From the NCBI RefSeq assembly GCF_013408095.1, contig NZ_JACBZF010000001.1:124001-188000 (forward strand): DNA of 64,000 nucleotides, read 5' to 3'. The position numbers and the translations under genes are program-made. This stretch comes from Novosphingobium marinum (lineage in GTDB: Bacteria > Pseudomonadota > Alphaproteobacteria > Sphingomonadales > Sphingomonadaceae). The notes beneath the pieces were generated by a model. That model worked only from the letters and a program-made list of their open reading frames with translations. It did no database searches and was not told the DNA's origin. This document shows, in pieces, positions 1 to 10,017 of this stretch (the first letter of the stretch is position 1; the number at the start of each line of letters is the position of its first letter).

Positions 1-348
1 ACCCAGATCTACAACATGACCGAAGCCCAGCAGCAGCAGGCGTGGAATTCGGTGATGACCCAGATGGGTGCCCAGAGCGCGAATGCGCAGGCCATGAACT
101 CCGGCACGATGAATTCGACGCAGACCGCGACGCGAACAGCCGCGCCGTCGAACGTCAACTATGCGAACAACGAAATGGTACAGGGCAACATGTCGGCAAC
201 CGCCAAGCAGCCATCGGAATATCCGATCTGCAAGAGCGACAGTGACGACAGCTGCATCAACGCATGGGCTGCCGGCAAGCGCGGCCCGGGCGTCGACAAG
301 CCGCTGAGCTACTGGCCGGGCAAGCCCGCGAGTTCGGGCGGCCAGTAA
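1..348 (+). CDS. Hypothetical small protein with C-terminal WPGKP motif (5' end outside window)
   Basis: The frame is open from the first base and ends at TAA 346-348. A methionine at base 16 has no ribosome binding site, so the true start probably lies upstream. The visible part is rich in Gln, Asn, Thr and Ala, which suggests a low-complexity exported linker. The last 40 residues hold two cysteines and the pattern C-x3-D-x2-D-x-C-I-N, then AAG, PL, and WPGKPAS. The same pattern recurs in the protein at 1774-2052, so the two are related. I do not recognise a named family and function is unknown. A hairpin terminator follows 27 bases downstream. Confidence 0.6.
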   Translation, partial: TQIYNMTEAQQQQAWNSVMTQMGAQSANAQAMNSGTMNSTQTATRTAAPSNVNYANNEMVQGNMSATAKQPSEYPICKSDSDDSCINAWAAGKRGPGVDKPLSYWPGKPASSGGQ

Positions 349-374
349 CTGACCGAAAACAACGATGATGGAGA

Positions 375-397
375 GGGCGCGAATTTCGCGCCCTTTT
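375..397 (+). terminator. Rho-independent terminator after the first WPGKP gene
   Basis: A GGGCGCGAA arm (375-383) pairs perfectly with TTCGCGCCC (385-393) and is followed by TTTT. It lies between the stop at 348 and the transporter start at 444, so it separates the two transcription units. Confidence 0.75.
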
Positions 398-443
398 CGC
401 GTTCGGGCTTGACGCGGAAGCCTGGCTCGGGAAACGCCGGGGC

Positions 444-1757
444 ATGGGGGAACCAAATCACATAAGACGTCATTCGCGCGTCCTGACCGCCGCCATGGTG
501 GGTACCTCCGTCGAATTCTACGACTTCTACATCTACGCCACGGCGGCGGCGCTGGTTTTCGGGCCGTTGTTCTTCCCTTCCGAATCCGCCACGGCGCAGA
601 CGCTGTTCGCGCTGATGAGCTTTGGCATCGCTTTCGTCGCGAGGCCGGTGGGCGCCATCGCGTTCGGTCATTTCGGCGACCGGATCGGTCGCAAGTCGAC
701 GCTTGTCGCATCGCTCATGCTGATGGGCGCCTCGACGCTGCTGATCGCGTTCCTGCCGACTTACGCGATGGTCGGATGGATCGCGCCGCTGCTGCTTTGC
801 ATCCTGCGCTTCGGGCAGGGTTTCGGGCTTGGCGGCGAATGGGGCGGCGCGGCCTTGCTCGCCGTCGAGAACGCACCGCCAGGGTGGGAAGCGCGGTTCG
901 GTGCGGCGCCGCAGATCGGAGCGCCGGTCGGTTTCCTCGCCGCCAACGGCCTGTTTCTCCTCCTCGGCCTTGGCCTCAGCGACGAGCAGTTCATGAGCTG
1001 GGGATGGCGTGTGCCGTTCCTGGCAAGCGCCATCCTTGTCGGACTGGGCCTGTGGGTGCGGCTTCGCATCGGAGAAACGCCGGCCTTCCGCGAGGCGATG
1101 GAAAGGGAAGCGCCGCCCACGGTCCCGCTGGCTCGACTGCTGAAGCACCACTGGGCTGCGGTCCTGGCCGGTAGCGCCGGTGTGATCGCTTGCTTTGCGA
1201 TCTTCTATCTCTCGACGGCTTACGCGCTCGCCTACGGCACGACGGCGCAGGGCTTTGCCCGAGAGACGTTCCTGGCGGTGCAGCTTGCCGCCAATTGTTT
1301 CCTGGCCGCCGGGATCGTTGTGGCGGCAGTCCGTTCGGATGCAACCAGTTCGCGCCGCGTACTCATGTGGGGCGCCGTCGCCACGATCCTGCTCGGCGTG
1401 GCATTCGGGCCGGGAGTCGCCTCCGGCTCGCTCGTGATCGTTTTCCTGACCCTGGCGTCGGCCCTTTTCGTGATGGGTTTCGTCTACGGTCCGCTGGGTG
1501 GGTGGCTGCCGACGCTCTTTCCCGTGCAGGTTCGCTACAGCGGCATATCGGTGGCCTTCAACGCCGGCGGCATTGTCGGCGGTGCGCTCGCGCCGGTCGC
1601 CGCGCAGCTGCTGAGCGCTGGGGGCGGGGCGTCGCTCGTGGGCCTTTTCCTGAGCCTCGCCGGATTGGCCACCCTTGCAGGCGTAGGCTTCGCGCGCTCC
1701 TGTCGGGCGGGGGAACCGGAACGCGACATGGCGGTTTCGGTCTCGTCCTCCGTTTGA
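444..1757 (+). CDS. MFS transporter, metabolite:H+ symporter (MHS) type
   Basis: This 437-residue polytopic inner-membrane protein is of the MHS subgroup of the major facilitator superfamily, which imports small organic acids or osmolytes with protons. Early in the protein EFYDFYIY is the helix-1 signature of the ProP/KgtP/shikimate-transporter group. The loop between helices 2 and 3 has GHFGDRIGRKS, the MFS motif A. RFGQGFGLGGEWGGA follows in helix 4. Length and about twelve hydrophobic segments match the family. The substrate cannot be read from the sequence. Start is ATG 444. Small WPGKP proteins lie on both sides; the downstream one begins 17 bases after the stop and may be cotranscribed. 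Confidence 0.85.
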   Translation: MGEPNHIRRHSRVLTAAMVGTSVEFYDFYIYATAAALVFGPLFFPSESATAQTLFALMSFGIAFVARPVGAIAFGHFGDRIGRKSTLVASLMLMGASTLLIAFLPTYAMVGWIAPLLLCILRFGQGFGLGGEWGGAALLAVENAPPGWEARFGAAPQIGAPVGFLAANGLFLLLGLGLSDEQFMSWGWRVPFLASAILVGLGLWVRLRIGETPAFREAMEREAPPTVPLARLLKHHWAAVLAGSAGVIACFAIFYLSTAYALAYGTTAQGFARETFLAVQLAANCFLAAGIVVAAVRSDATSSRRVLMWGAVATILLGVAFGPGVASGSLVIVFLTLASALFVMGFVYGPLGGWLPTLFPVQVRYSGISVAFNAGGIVGGALAPVAAQLLSAGGGASLVGLFLSLAGLATLAGVGFARSCRAGEPERDMAVSVSSSV

Positions 1758-1773
1758 TCGAAAGGGGCATCAG

Positions 1774-2052
1774 ATGAAAAAGACACTGTTGTTCGCCGCG
1801 GTCGCTTCGCTGAGCGCGGCTGGATTCACGTCTCCGGCACTAGCCGACAATCACGGCAACAACGCCAAGTCGCCCGAGATCGTCGAGCGCAATTCGCGCG
1901 GTCAGGCGACGAAAGTGCGCATCGAAGGCAAGGTCTACGATGTGTGCATGGGCGACGACAAGGATGGCTGCATCAATCCGCGCGCTGCCGGTCTGAAGTG
2001 GGGCAATCGCCCGCTCGATCACTGGCCGGGCAAGCCCTCCAGCGAGATGTGA
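1774..2052 (+). CDS. Small exported protein with WPGKP motif
   Basis: A 92-residue protein beginning with a classic signal peptide: MKKTLLF, a hydrophobic stretch, then an ALA-D cleavage site near residue 24. The mature part is small and charged. It has two cysteines in C-x3-D-x2-D-x-C-I-N, then AAG, and ends with PLDHWPGKPSS, which matches the C-terminus of the protein at 1-348. The cysteines could form a disulfide in the periplasm. The gene lies 17 bases behind the MHS transporter gene. No known family is recognised; a role linked to the transporter would be inference from position only. Confidence 0.8.
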   Translation: MKKTLLFAAVASLSAAGFTSPALADNHGNNAKSPEIVERNSRGQATKVRIEGKVYDVCMGDDKDGCINPRAAGLKWGNRPLDHWPGKPSSEM

Positions 2053-2058
2053 GACGGC

Positions 2059-2610
2059 TCAATCGCGGTCGGCGGGGCGCAGGATCGAAAGCCTCGCCTT
2101 GCCGACATCGCGTTGCGCTTCCCTTTCGAAGCCCCTGACAGAGACATCCTCGTCGCGTCCGGTTTCGATGCTTACCCAGGTTGCAGGCCCTATCCAGCCA
2201 AGGCGGTTGAGCTTGTCGAGAGCGACCTGTCCCGCGCCCGTGCCGTAGGGCGGGTCCATTACGACGAGGTCGAGCGGTGATTTCGACGAGCCGAGCGCCA
2301 TGACCGATGTCGCTCGTACGTCGCTGCGCGATTGCGCGTGCAGGTTGGCAATATTGCGCCGGAGCGCGCGGATCGCCGCCGCGTCCTGCTCGGCGAACAG
2401 GCAGTGCGCGGCGCCGCGAGACAAGGCCTCGAGCCCGAGCGCTCCCGAACCGGCGAACAGGTCCGCTACCCTGAGGTCCTCGAACGAGCCGAGCCTGCTT
2501 GCCAGCATCGAGAACAGGGTTTCTCGGGTACGATCGGCGGTCGGGCGAGTTTGCCCGCCTTCCGGTGCGAACAGCTTGCGCCCGCGCCATTCGCCGGAAA
2601 TGACTCTCAC
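2059..2610 (-). CDS. rsmD: 16S rRNA (guanine966-N2)-methyltransferase RsmD
   Basis: RsmD methylates G966 of 16S rRNA in the small ribosomal subunit. The 183-residue protein has the N-terminal MRVISGEWRGRKL and RPTADRTRETLF signatures, the SAM-binding motif DLFAGSGALGLEALSRGA, and the catalytic DPPY motif near residue 119. Length fits the family. The start is GTG (2610-2608), which overlaps the TGA of the upstream pseudouridine synthase gene by four bases, so the two rRNA/tRNA-modification-type genes are translationally coupled. Its end lies seven bases from the convergent WPGKP gene at 1774-2052. Confidence 0.93.
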   Translation of the reverse strand: MRVISGEWRGRKLFAPEGGQTRPTADRTRETLFSMLASRLGSFEDLRVADLFAGSGALGLEALSRGAAHCLFAEQDAAAIRALRRNIANLHAQSRSDVRATSVMALGSSKSPLDLVVMDPPYGTGAGQVALDKLNRLGWIGPATWVSIETGRDEDVSVRGFEREAQRDVGKARLSILRPADRD

Positions 2611-3383
2611 TTGCGGGACTTCCGCGCCGCCTCGTTGGCCAGCGACTTGCGAAACCGTTCAACGTCCGCCTGCCTGATTTCGCCCGCGCTCCCCCTCGGC
2701 AAGTCCCCAAGGACGAACGGTCCGTACGCAACGCGAAGCAGCCTGCTGACCGTAAGGCCGAGATGTTCGAGCACGCGCCGGACCTCGCGATTCTTGCCTT
2801 CGGTAAGCGTCATCTCGATCCACTGGTTGCGACCGGTCCGACGCTCGAGGTTGGCGTCGATCCTACCGTAGCGGATGCCGTCGATCTCGATCCCCTCGAT
2901 CAGGTCCTCGAGGCGGTCCTGCGAGATATCTCCGAATGCCCGCGCCCGGTAAGTGCGCGGAATGCCGGAGGAGGGCAATTCCATCGCCCGCTTCAACCCG
3001 CCGTCGTTGGTAAGGAGCAGCAGGCCCTCGGTATTGAGGTCGAGCCTGCCGACAGGCATGAGCCGGGGCGTTCCCTTCGGCAGCGCCTGCGCGAGCGCAT
3101 CGTAGATCGTGCGCCGTCCGCGGGGGTCGCGCTCCGCCGTGATCAGCCCCGTCGGCTTGTGGAAGGCGAACAGGCGAGGAGCCTCTGGCGCCTTCACCGG
3201 TTTGCCGTCGACCGTCACGCCGGTGAGGTCCTTCAGGATCGTCGCCGGCGTCTCGACCACGGCGTCGCCGATCCTGACGCGGCCGTCCGCGATCATCCGT
3301 TCCGCTTCCCTGCGGCTGGCGACCCCGGCCCGCGAAAGCAGTTTCGCGATACGGTCGCCGTCGGGCCTGTCATCTTTCGCCAT
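2607..3383 (-). CDS. rluB: RluB/RsuA-family pseudouridine synthase
   Basis: Converts uridine to pseudouridine in rRNA; the RluB group acts on 23S rRNA. The N-terminus (about residues 10-60) is an S4 RNA-binding domain with RIAKLLSRAGVASRREAERMI. The catalytic domain follows, with FHKPTGLITAERDPRGRRT and GRLDLNTEGLLLLTNDG, which holds the catalytic Asp. The C-terminus has NREVRRVLEHLGLTVSRLLR, typical of this group. Length is 258 residues. Start is ATG 3383. The stop overlaps the GTG start of rsmD. Family assignment is firm; the exact RluB versus RluE/RsuA target is inferred from the S4 domain and overall sequence. Confidence 0.88.
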   Translation of the reverse strand: MAKDDRPDGDRIAKLLSRAGVASRREAERMIADGRVRIGDAVVETPATILKDLTGVTVDGKPVKAPEAPRLFAFHKPTGLITAERDPRGRRTIYDALAQALPKGTPRLMPVGRLDLNTEGLLLLTNDGGLKRAMELPSSGIPRTYRARAFGDISQDRLEDLIEGIEIDGIRYGRIDANLERRTGRNQWIEMTLTEGKNREVRRVLEHLGLTVSRLLRVAYGPFVLGDLPRGSAGEIRQADVERFRKSLANEAARKSRK

Positions 3384-3486
3384 GCGTTGCGCCCTTAGCT
3401 GTTGAGCGCGGGTTCATCCAGCCTTCCCATAGTCCATCGCGCTGCGTATTCCCTCGGGCGACGCCGAGCGAAGGAGAACGATCGAA

Positions 3487-5199
3487 ATGGCCGATGCCGA
3501 TACCGGTAAGGCGAAAAAGCGCGACTGGCGCAAGCTGGCCGTGGCGCTCGGCAACCGCAAGACCGCATTCATGCTGCTTTTCGGCTTCGCGGCGGGCCTG
3601 CCGTACGCATTGCTGCTCGGGACGCTCTACGCCTGGCTGTCCGATGCCGAAGTAGACCTCGAAACGATGGGCGTGTTCTCGCTCATCGGCCTTGCCTATG
3701 CGTTCAAGTTCCTGTGGTCGCCGCTGCTCGACCGGATCGATCTTCCGGCGCTGAAACGACTTGGAAAGCGCAAGCAGTGGATCGTGACGGCCCAGTTGCT
3801 GCTCGGCGTGATCCTGCTGGTGCTTTCGACGCTCGATCCACTGACCTCGCTTGGATGGTTCTCGCTCCTTGCGGGAATCGGCGCATTCGCCTCCGCGACG
3901 CAGGACGTGGTGGTCGATGCCTGGCGCGTCGATGTCGCGGACGAGAAGGCGACGATCGACATTCTCTCCACCGTCTACCAGATGGGCTACCGCATCGCGG
4001 CGCTCGTCGGCGGGGCGCTGGCGCTTTTCCTGGCCGAACGGACGAGCTGGCCGACCGTCTACGCGACGATGGGCGCGATCATGGCGGTTGTCGGCATTGC
4101 CGGGCTTTTCGCGCCCGATGCGGAGCAGACGACCGCGAAGCTCGGCGCCGACGCGGAAGACCTGGCGGCGCTGCGGCGTCCCGGAGAGATCGTGCCGGGC
4201 GTGCGCAAGTGGGCGCTTCTGATCATCGGAGCGTTGTGGGCCTGGGCGCTCGTCAGCGTCGGCGTGTTCATGGTCCGGTCGCTGGGCAGCGATCCCGACA
4301 CGCGCCCCGATTCGGTCGAGTTCATCTCGACTCAGGGACCGCTCGTCGTCATCGCCACCGTCGTCCTCCCGGCGATCATCGCGGCCTGGCTCGTGTTCCA
4401 GAAGCGGCAGGGCAACCATCTGCTGACCAGCGACGAACCCGCCAGCGGCGCGTTCGACCGGGCGATCGACCACGGCTACCGGGCGCTGATCCTGCCGTTG
4501 ACGGACTTCGTCGGCCGTCTGGGCTGGGCTGTCGTCATCGTCATCGGGCTGGTGCTGACCTACCGCATTACCGATGCCATCTGGGGCAGCTTCGCCTACC
4601 CGTTCTACCTCGGCGAGCTCGAGTACACGAAGGACGAGGTAGCGGTCGCGTCGAAGTTCTTCGGCGTCGGTGCCCTCATGGTCGGACTGGCCGTGGGTGG
4701 CACCTTGCTCACCGTCATCGGGCGCATGGCGACGCTGACCTTCGGCGCGCTCATCGCGGCGCTCACCAACCTGCTCTACGCCGACCTGGCAGTCGGCGGG
4801 GTGCGCATGGCGGCGGTCAGCGATGCGATCGGTTTCTCCTGGCTGGTCTCTCATCTGGGTGGCGACGCCCGGCTTGCAAAGCTGATGCTGACCATCGCTG
4901 GCGAGAACATCGCGGTCGGGATCGCCGGGGCGGCCTTCGTCGCCTATCTCTCGTCCATCGTCGCGAAGGGCTACAGCGCGGTCCAGTATGCGCTGCTGTC
5001 GTCGCTGACCTTGCTTGTCGGCACGCTCGGGCGCGGGGCGCTGGGCCAGATGATCGAGGAGCGCGGCTACTACGACGTATTCATCCTGACGACGCTGATC
5101 GGCCTGTTCGCCGTGGGTCTGTGCCTTGTCGAGTGGTGGCGGATTTCGCGGCAGGGCAGGCGCAGCGGAATGGACGAGACTGCGCTCGCCAACGCCTAG
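3487..5199 (+). CDS. ampG: AmpG-like muropeptide permease (MFS)
   Basis: AmpG imports GlcNAc-anhydroMurNAc peptides from the periplasm for peptidoglycan recycling. This 570-residue protein begins FMLLFGFAAGLPYALLLGTLYAWLSDAEV, read here in pieces as the AmpG first helix, and continues with YAFKFLWSPLLDR and GKRKQW, both family signatures. ATQDVVVDAWRVD in helix 4-5 is also characteristic. It is longer than E. coli AmpG (491) because of a central cytoplasmic and extra hydrophobic section. An AAGGAG sequence lies upstream of ATG 3487. Its stop overlaps the end of convergent folC by four bases. A Mur ligase and an LD-carboxypeptidase at 50-52 kb could act in the same pathway. Confidence 0.85.
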   Translation: MADADTGKAKKRDWRKLAVALGNRKTAFMLLFGFAAGLPYALLLGTLYAWLSDAEVDLETMGVFSLIGLAYAFKFLWSPLLDRIDLPALKRLGKRKQWIVTAQLLLGVILLVLSTLDPLTSLGWFSLLAGIGAFASATQDVVVDAWRVDVADEKATIDILSTVYQMGYRIAALVGGALALFLAERTSWPTVYATMGAIMAVVGIAGLFAPDAEQTTAKLGADAEDLAALRRPGEIVPGVRKWALLIIGALWAWALVSVGVFMVRSLGSDPDTRPDSVEFISTQGPLVVIATVVLPAIIAAWLVFQKRQGNHLLTSDEPASGAFDRAIDHGYRALILPLTDFVGRLGWAVVIVIGLVLTYRITDAIWGSFAYPFYLGELEYTKDEVAVASKFFGVGALMVGLAVGGTLLTVIGRMATLTFGALIAALTNLLYADLAVGGVRMAAVSDAIGFSWLVSHLGGDARLAKLMLTIAGENIAVGIAGAAFVAYLSSIVAKGYSAVQYALLSSLTLLVGTLGRGALGQMIEERGYYDVFILTTLIGLFAVGLCLVEWWRISRQGRRSGMDETALANA

Positions 5200-6491
5200 T
5201 TCGGAATTTCGTCGTTGGCCTCGAGGACCTCTCCGGCGAGGTAGAGCGACCCTGCTATCAGCACGGGAATGCCGTCATCGGGCAGGGCGGAGAGTGCTCT
5301 TGCGACGTCCGCCCGTGCCCGCGCTTCGGGTCCGAAGGCTTCGGCCGGATGGCTGTCGTGGCTGGGTACGGGGACTGCCTGGACGGAGCGTGCGGCGTCG
5401 CGCAAGGGCTCGACGATGGCACCGGGCGCCTTGTTCGCCAGCATGCCGACGACGAGATGCATCCGCCGACCCGCGAAGTGCCGCGCGATGGCCTGCCCCG
5501 CGTCGGGATTGTGGCCGCCGTCGAGCCAGACGTCGCGCTTTCCGGCGAGGTCCGCGAGTGGACCGGAACGCAGCCTTTGCAGCCGCGCGGGCCAGCAGGC
5601 TTCCCTGATTCCCCGTGCCATGGCTTGCGGCGATACCGCGACGAAATCCTGATGCCTCAGCATGGCGACGGCGAGCGCGGCGTTGTCTGCCTGATGCGCG
5701 CCGGGAAGGTTCGGCAGCGGCAGGGTGAGCGAGCCGTGCCTGTCCCGGTATTCGAGCGCGTCCCCGGCAGTCGCATGCCAGTCCTTGCCGCGCATGTGCA
5801 ACGGCGCGCCCGCTACCAGAGCGGCCCGCTCGATTTCGAGTTCTGCCGCGAGCGGATATCCTTGCGTGACCAGCGGCGAGCCGGGGTGGACGATCCCCGC
5901 CTTCTCGAACGCGATGCGTGCGATCGGGTCGGACGGCGTCCCTTCCTCGGGGCGCAGCAGGAACGCCTCATGGTCCATGCCGAGCGAGGCGATCCCACAT
6001 GCGGCGGGCCTTTCGAGCACGTTCGTCGCATCGAACCTGCCGCCGAGGCCGACCTCGATCACGCAAACATCGGCAGTGACACGGGCGAACGCGAGAAACG
6101 TCGCCGCGGTGGTCACTTCGAAAAAGCTCGGCCCCAGGTCCTCTCCGACGTCAAGGACCTCGGCAAGCAGGTCGGCGAGCATGTCGTCGGACACCAGCTT
6201 GCCGGCCAGCCTGATCCGTTCGTTGTAGCGGACGAGGTGCGGCTTCGCGGCGACATGCACCGCAAGCCCCCCGGCTTCGAGCATGGCGCGAAGAAAGGCG
6301 CAGACCGAGCCCTTCCCGTTGGTCCCGGCAACGTGGAACGCGGGTGGCAGGCGCGTCTGCGGGTCGCCGAGGCGGGCAAGCAGTTCCCGGATGGTCTCAA
6401 GACCGAACCGCCCTTGGGGCAGCGAAAGCGCACCGAGCCTGTCGAGTTGCGCCTGGACGCGCGGGTCGTCGGAGACCGCGAAGTCGCGCAC
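5196..6491 (-). CDS. folC: Bifunctional dihydrofolate synthase / folylpolyglutamate synthase
   Basis: FolC ligates glutamate to dihydropteroate and adds further glutamates to folates, using ATP. The 431-residue protein has the FolC P-loop AGTNGKGSVCAFL near residue 54, the PHLVRYNERIRLAG signature, EVGLGGRFDATNV, and DGGHNPDAGQAIARH in the C-terminal ligase domain. The start appears to be GTG 6491, three bases after the trpA stop, with no strong ribosome binding site, so translation is probably coupled to trpA. In many relatives accD lies between trpA and folC; here it is absent. Confidence 0.93.
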   Translation of the reverse strand: MRDFAVSDDPRVQAQLDRLGALSLPQGRFGLETIRELLARLGDPQTRLPPAFHVAGTNGKGSVCAFLRAMLEAGGLAVHVAAKPHLVRYNERIRLAGKLVSDDMLADLLAEVLDVGEDLGPSFFEVTTAATFLAFARVTADVCVIEVGLGGRFDATNVLERPAACGIASLGMDHEAFLLRPEEGTPSDPIARIAFEKAGIVHPGSPLVTQGYPLAAELEIERAALVAGAPLHMRGKDWHATAGDALEYRDRHGSLTLPLPNLPGAHQADNAALAVAMLRHQDFVAVSPQAMARGIREACWPARLQRLRSGPLADLAGKRDVWLDGGHNPDAGQAIARHFAGRRMHLVVGMLANKAPGAIVEPLRDAARSVQAVPVPSHDSHPAEAFGPEARARADVARALSALPDDGIPVLIAGSLYLAGEVLEANDEIPN

Positions 6492-6494
6492 CGG

Positions 6495-7279
6495 CTAGCG
6501 CGCCGCGTGAACGGCTTCCGCCAGCATGCCGGTGAGGTCGCGAACCGGTCCGGCGGCGTCGGCCCCGTGCCTTGCGACGAGTTCGACAAGGGCCGAACCC
6601 ACGACGACGCCGTCGGCGACTTTCGCGATGTCGCTCGCCTGCTCGGGCGTCCGCACGCCGAAGCCGACCGCCACCGGTATGTCGGTAGCGCTCTTCAGGC
6701 GCCCGACCGCATCTTCGATCGTATCGAGCGCCGCCTGCTGCGTGCCGGTAATGCCCGCAACGGAAACGTAGTAGAGAAACCCGGACGAGCCGTTCAGGAC
6801 CGTCGGAAGGCGCATGGCATCGGTCGTCGGGGTGGCGAGGCGGATGAGCGAGATGCCGCAGTCGCGCAGGGCCGGGCCGATCTCGCCGTCCTCCTCGGGC
6901 GGGATGTCCACGCAGATCACGCCGTCGACACCGGCCTGCGCGCATTCGGACGCGAACCAGTCGGCGCCGCGAATGGTCATCGGATTGGCGTAGCCCATCA
7001 GAACGAGCGGCACGTCGGGATGGCGCGACCGGAAGTCTCCGGCGATCCGGAGGATGTCGGCGGTGCGCGTTCCCGCGCCCAGCGAGCGCAGGTTTGCCGC
7101 CTGGATCGCGGGGCCATCTGCCATCGGGTCGGTAAAGGGCATGCCCAGCTCGATCACGTCTGCGCCCCCCTCGACCAGTGCGTCGAGGATCGCGGGCGTT
7201 GCGTCGGGCGTCGGATCGCCTGCCGTGACGAACGTGACGAGCGCGGGGCGATCCTTTGCGAACGCAGCCGCAAGCCTGC

Positions 7280-7283
<4 letters not shown>
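6495..7283 (-). CDS. trpA: Tryptophan synthase alpha chain
   Basis: TrpA cleaves indole-3-glycerol phosphate to indole and glyceraldehyde-3-phosphate and passes indole to TrpB. It has [15 protein letters not shown], then [19 protein letters not shown], which supplies the catalytic Glu and Asp, and [14 protein letters not shown] and GFGVRTPEQ. No ATG exists near the conserved N-terminus. The best start is TTG 7283-7281, giving M-SRLAAAF over 262 residues. It is preceded by GGGAG and lies inside the trpB stop region, overlapping it by four bases. The frame stays open far upstream inside trpB, but that part is only the trpB shadow. Confidence 0.92.
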
Positions 7284-8490
<1,207 letters not shown>

Positions 8491-8494
<4 letters not shown>

Positions 8495-9144
8495 CGGTCT
8501 GTCCCGGAGTTTCGCGCCGCGTAGGCGAAGGCCGCGATCTTGTCCACGTCCTTGACGCCGGGTGCGCTCTCGACGCCGGACGAGGTATCGACCAGCGGCG
8601 CGCCCGTTGTGCGTATCGCTTCGGCCACGTTCTGGGCGGAGAGGCCGCCGGCGAGACCCCATGCGACCGGGCCTTTCCAATCGGCGAGCAGCGACCAGTC
8701 GAAGGCGAGGCCCATTCCGCCCGGCAGCGCGCCCTTCGGCGTTTTGGCGTCGAACAGGATCAGGTCTGCCGCTCCGGCATAGGCTTCCGCCCACGCAATG
8801 TCGTCCCGAGACGCGACGGGGAGAGCTTTCCAGACCGGCTTGCCGAAGCGGGCGCGTACCTGGGCCGCTCGCTCGGGCGTCTCGCTCCCGTGAAGCTGGA
8901 TCGCGTCGAGCCTGCCTGCCGACATCGCTTCGGCAAGCAGCGTGTCGTCGGGATCGACGAACAGGCCGACGCGCCCGATGCGTCCCTCCGCCCTCGATCC
9001 CAGAGCGGCAGCCTCCTGCATCGAGACGTTGCGCGGAGAGCGCGGGAAGAAGACGAAGCCTGCATGGTCGGCGCGCGCGCCGATGGCGGCGTCGAGCGCC
9101 TGCGCAGTCGAGATGCCGCAGATCTTGATGGCGGGTCCGGTCAT
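8491..9144 (-). CDS. trpF: Phosphoribosylanthranilate isomerase
   Basis: TrpF catalyses the Amadori rearrangement of phosphoribosylanthranilate in tryptophan synthesis. KICGI at residues 6-10 holds the catalytic Cys. [21 protein letters not shown], and the catalytic Asp in LFDAKTPKG follow, and [14 protein letters not shown] binds phosphate. Length is 217 residues from ATG 9144. A longer frame starting at 9186 would overlap the upstream SIMPL gene and add 14 residues before KICGI not seen in the family, so the shorter start is preferred. The ribosome binding site is weak. Confidence 0.92.
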
Positions 9145-9175
9145 CCAGCGGCGGGTAAGCTTCCCCGCGCGCCGG

Positions 9176-9937
9176 TCAAGGAGCAAGTTCGTACTGGATC
9201 GTCACGTTCGTGGTCATCCGCATCTCGCCGGGCTGCATCGGTGCGGGGGGCGGGGCGGGCATCGCCTCGTCGGATGCCATGCGCGCGTACATCACCGGCG
9301 GCGGTCCGTAGTTGAAACCGCTTTCGCTGATCGAAAGGATGCGCGAGACCCTGAGGCCCGCGGCGCGAGCATAGAGTTCGGCCCGTTCACGAGCCTTGCG
9401 CACCGCACGGACGCGCGCCTCGTCGAGCGCCGTGTCCGGATCGTCGAGCTGGAAGTCCGGTCCGTTCACGTTGTTCGCGCCCGCCTCGATCAGGGTGTCG
9501 ATCACGCGACCGTACTCATCGAGATTGCGGTGGCGGACGCTGACGCTGTTGTTGGCGCGATAGCCGATGATCGGCGGAACCTGCTGTTCCAGCGAGTCGC
9601 CGGGCTGGCGGGGCCGGTTCGCGTAGACCGGCGTGACCGAGAGGTTGCTCGTCTGGATGTCGCGGTCGGCGATACCGCTGCGCTTGAGCGCCGCGATCAC
9701 CCGCGTCATCGCAGTCGAATTGGCTGACAATGCCTCGCGCGCTGTCTTGCCGGTGGTGACGACGCCTGCGGAAAACACGGCGATGTCCGGCTCGCGCATG
9801 ACTTCGCCCTCGGCGCTCACGGTCAGCAGGGTGTTGCCGGGCGAAACGACCACAGGGGGTGACTGTTGCGCCATTGCCGACAGGGGAAGGGCTGCAGAGC
9901 CGGCGAGCGCAGCGGCGGTAAGGATCGAGCGCAGCAT
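9176..9937 (-). CDS. SIMPL-domain (DUF541) periplasmic protein
   Basis: A 253-residue exported protein of the SIMPL/DUF541 family, whose members include E. coli YggE; the biochemical role is not settled. A signal peptide ends at SAMAQ near residue 24. The domain starts TLLTVSAEGEVMREPDIAVFSAGV and includes the family pattern of alternating strands with SVSVRHRNLDEYGRVIDTLIEAG and the ALDEARVRAVRKARERAELYARAAG helix. The C-terminal PAPPPAPMQPGEM linker precedes a final strand. ATG 9937 is preceded by AAGAGGAGA at 10 bases; an ATG nine bases upstream would sit too close to it. The gene ends 31 bases before trpF. Confidence 0.85.
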   Translation of the reverse strand: MLRSILTAAALAGSAALPLSAMAQQSPPVVVSPGNTLLTVSAEGEVMREPDIAVFSAGVVTTGKTAREALSANSTAMTRVIAALKRSGIADRDIQTSNLSVTPVYANRPRQPGDSLEQQVPPIIGYRANNSVSVRHRNLDEYGRVIDTLIEAGANNVNGPDFQLDDPDTALDEARVRAVRKARERAELYARAAGLRVSRILSISESGFNYGPPPVMYARMASDEAMPAPPPAPMQPGEMRMTTNVTIQYELAP

Positions 9938-10017
9938 GGAAGGCATTCTCCTCTTGTCCGTATCCGGGCCTGAGTGTGGCGATACCCGGCTTGCGGCTCG
10001 CTTAACGCACGATAGGG

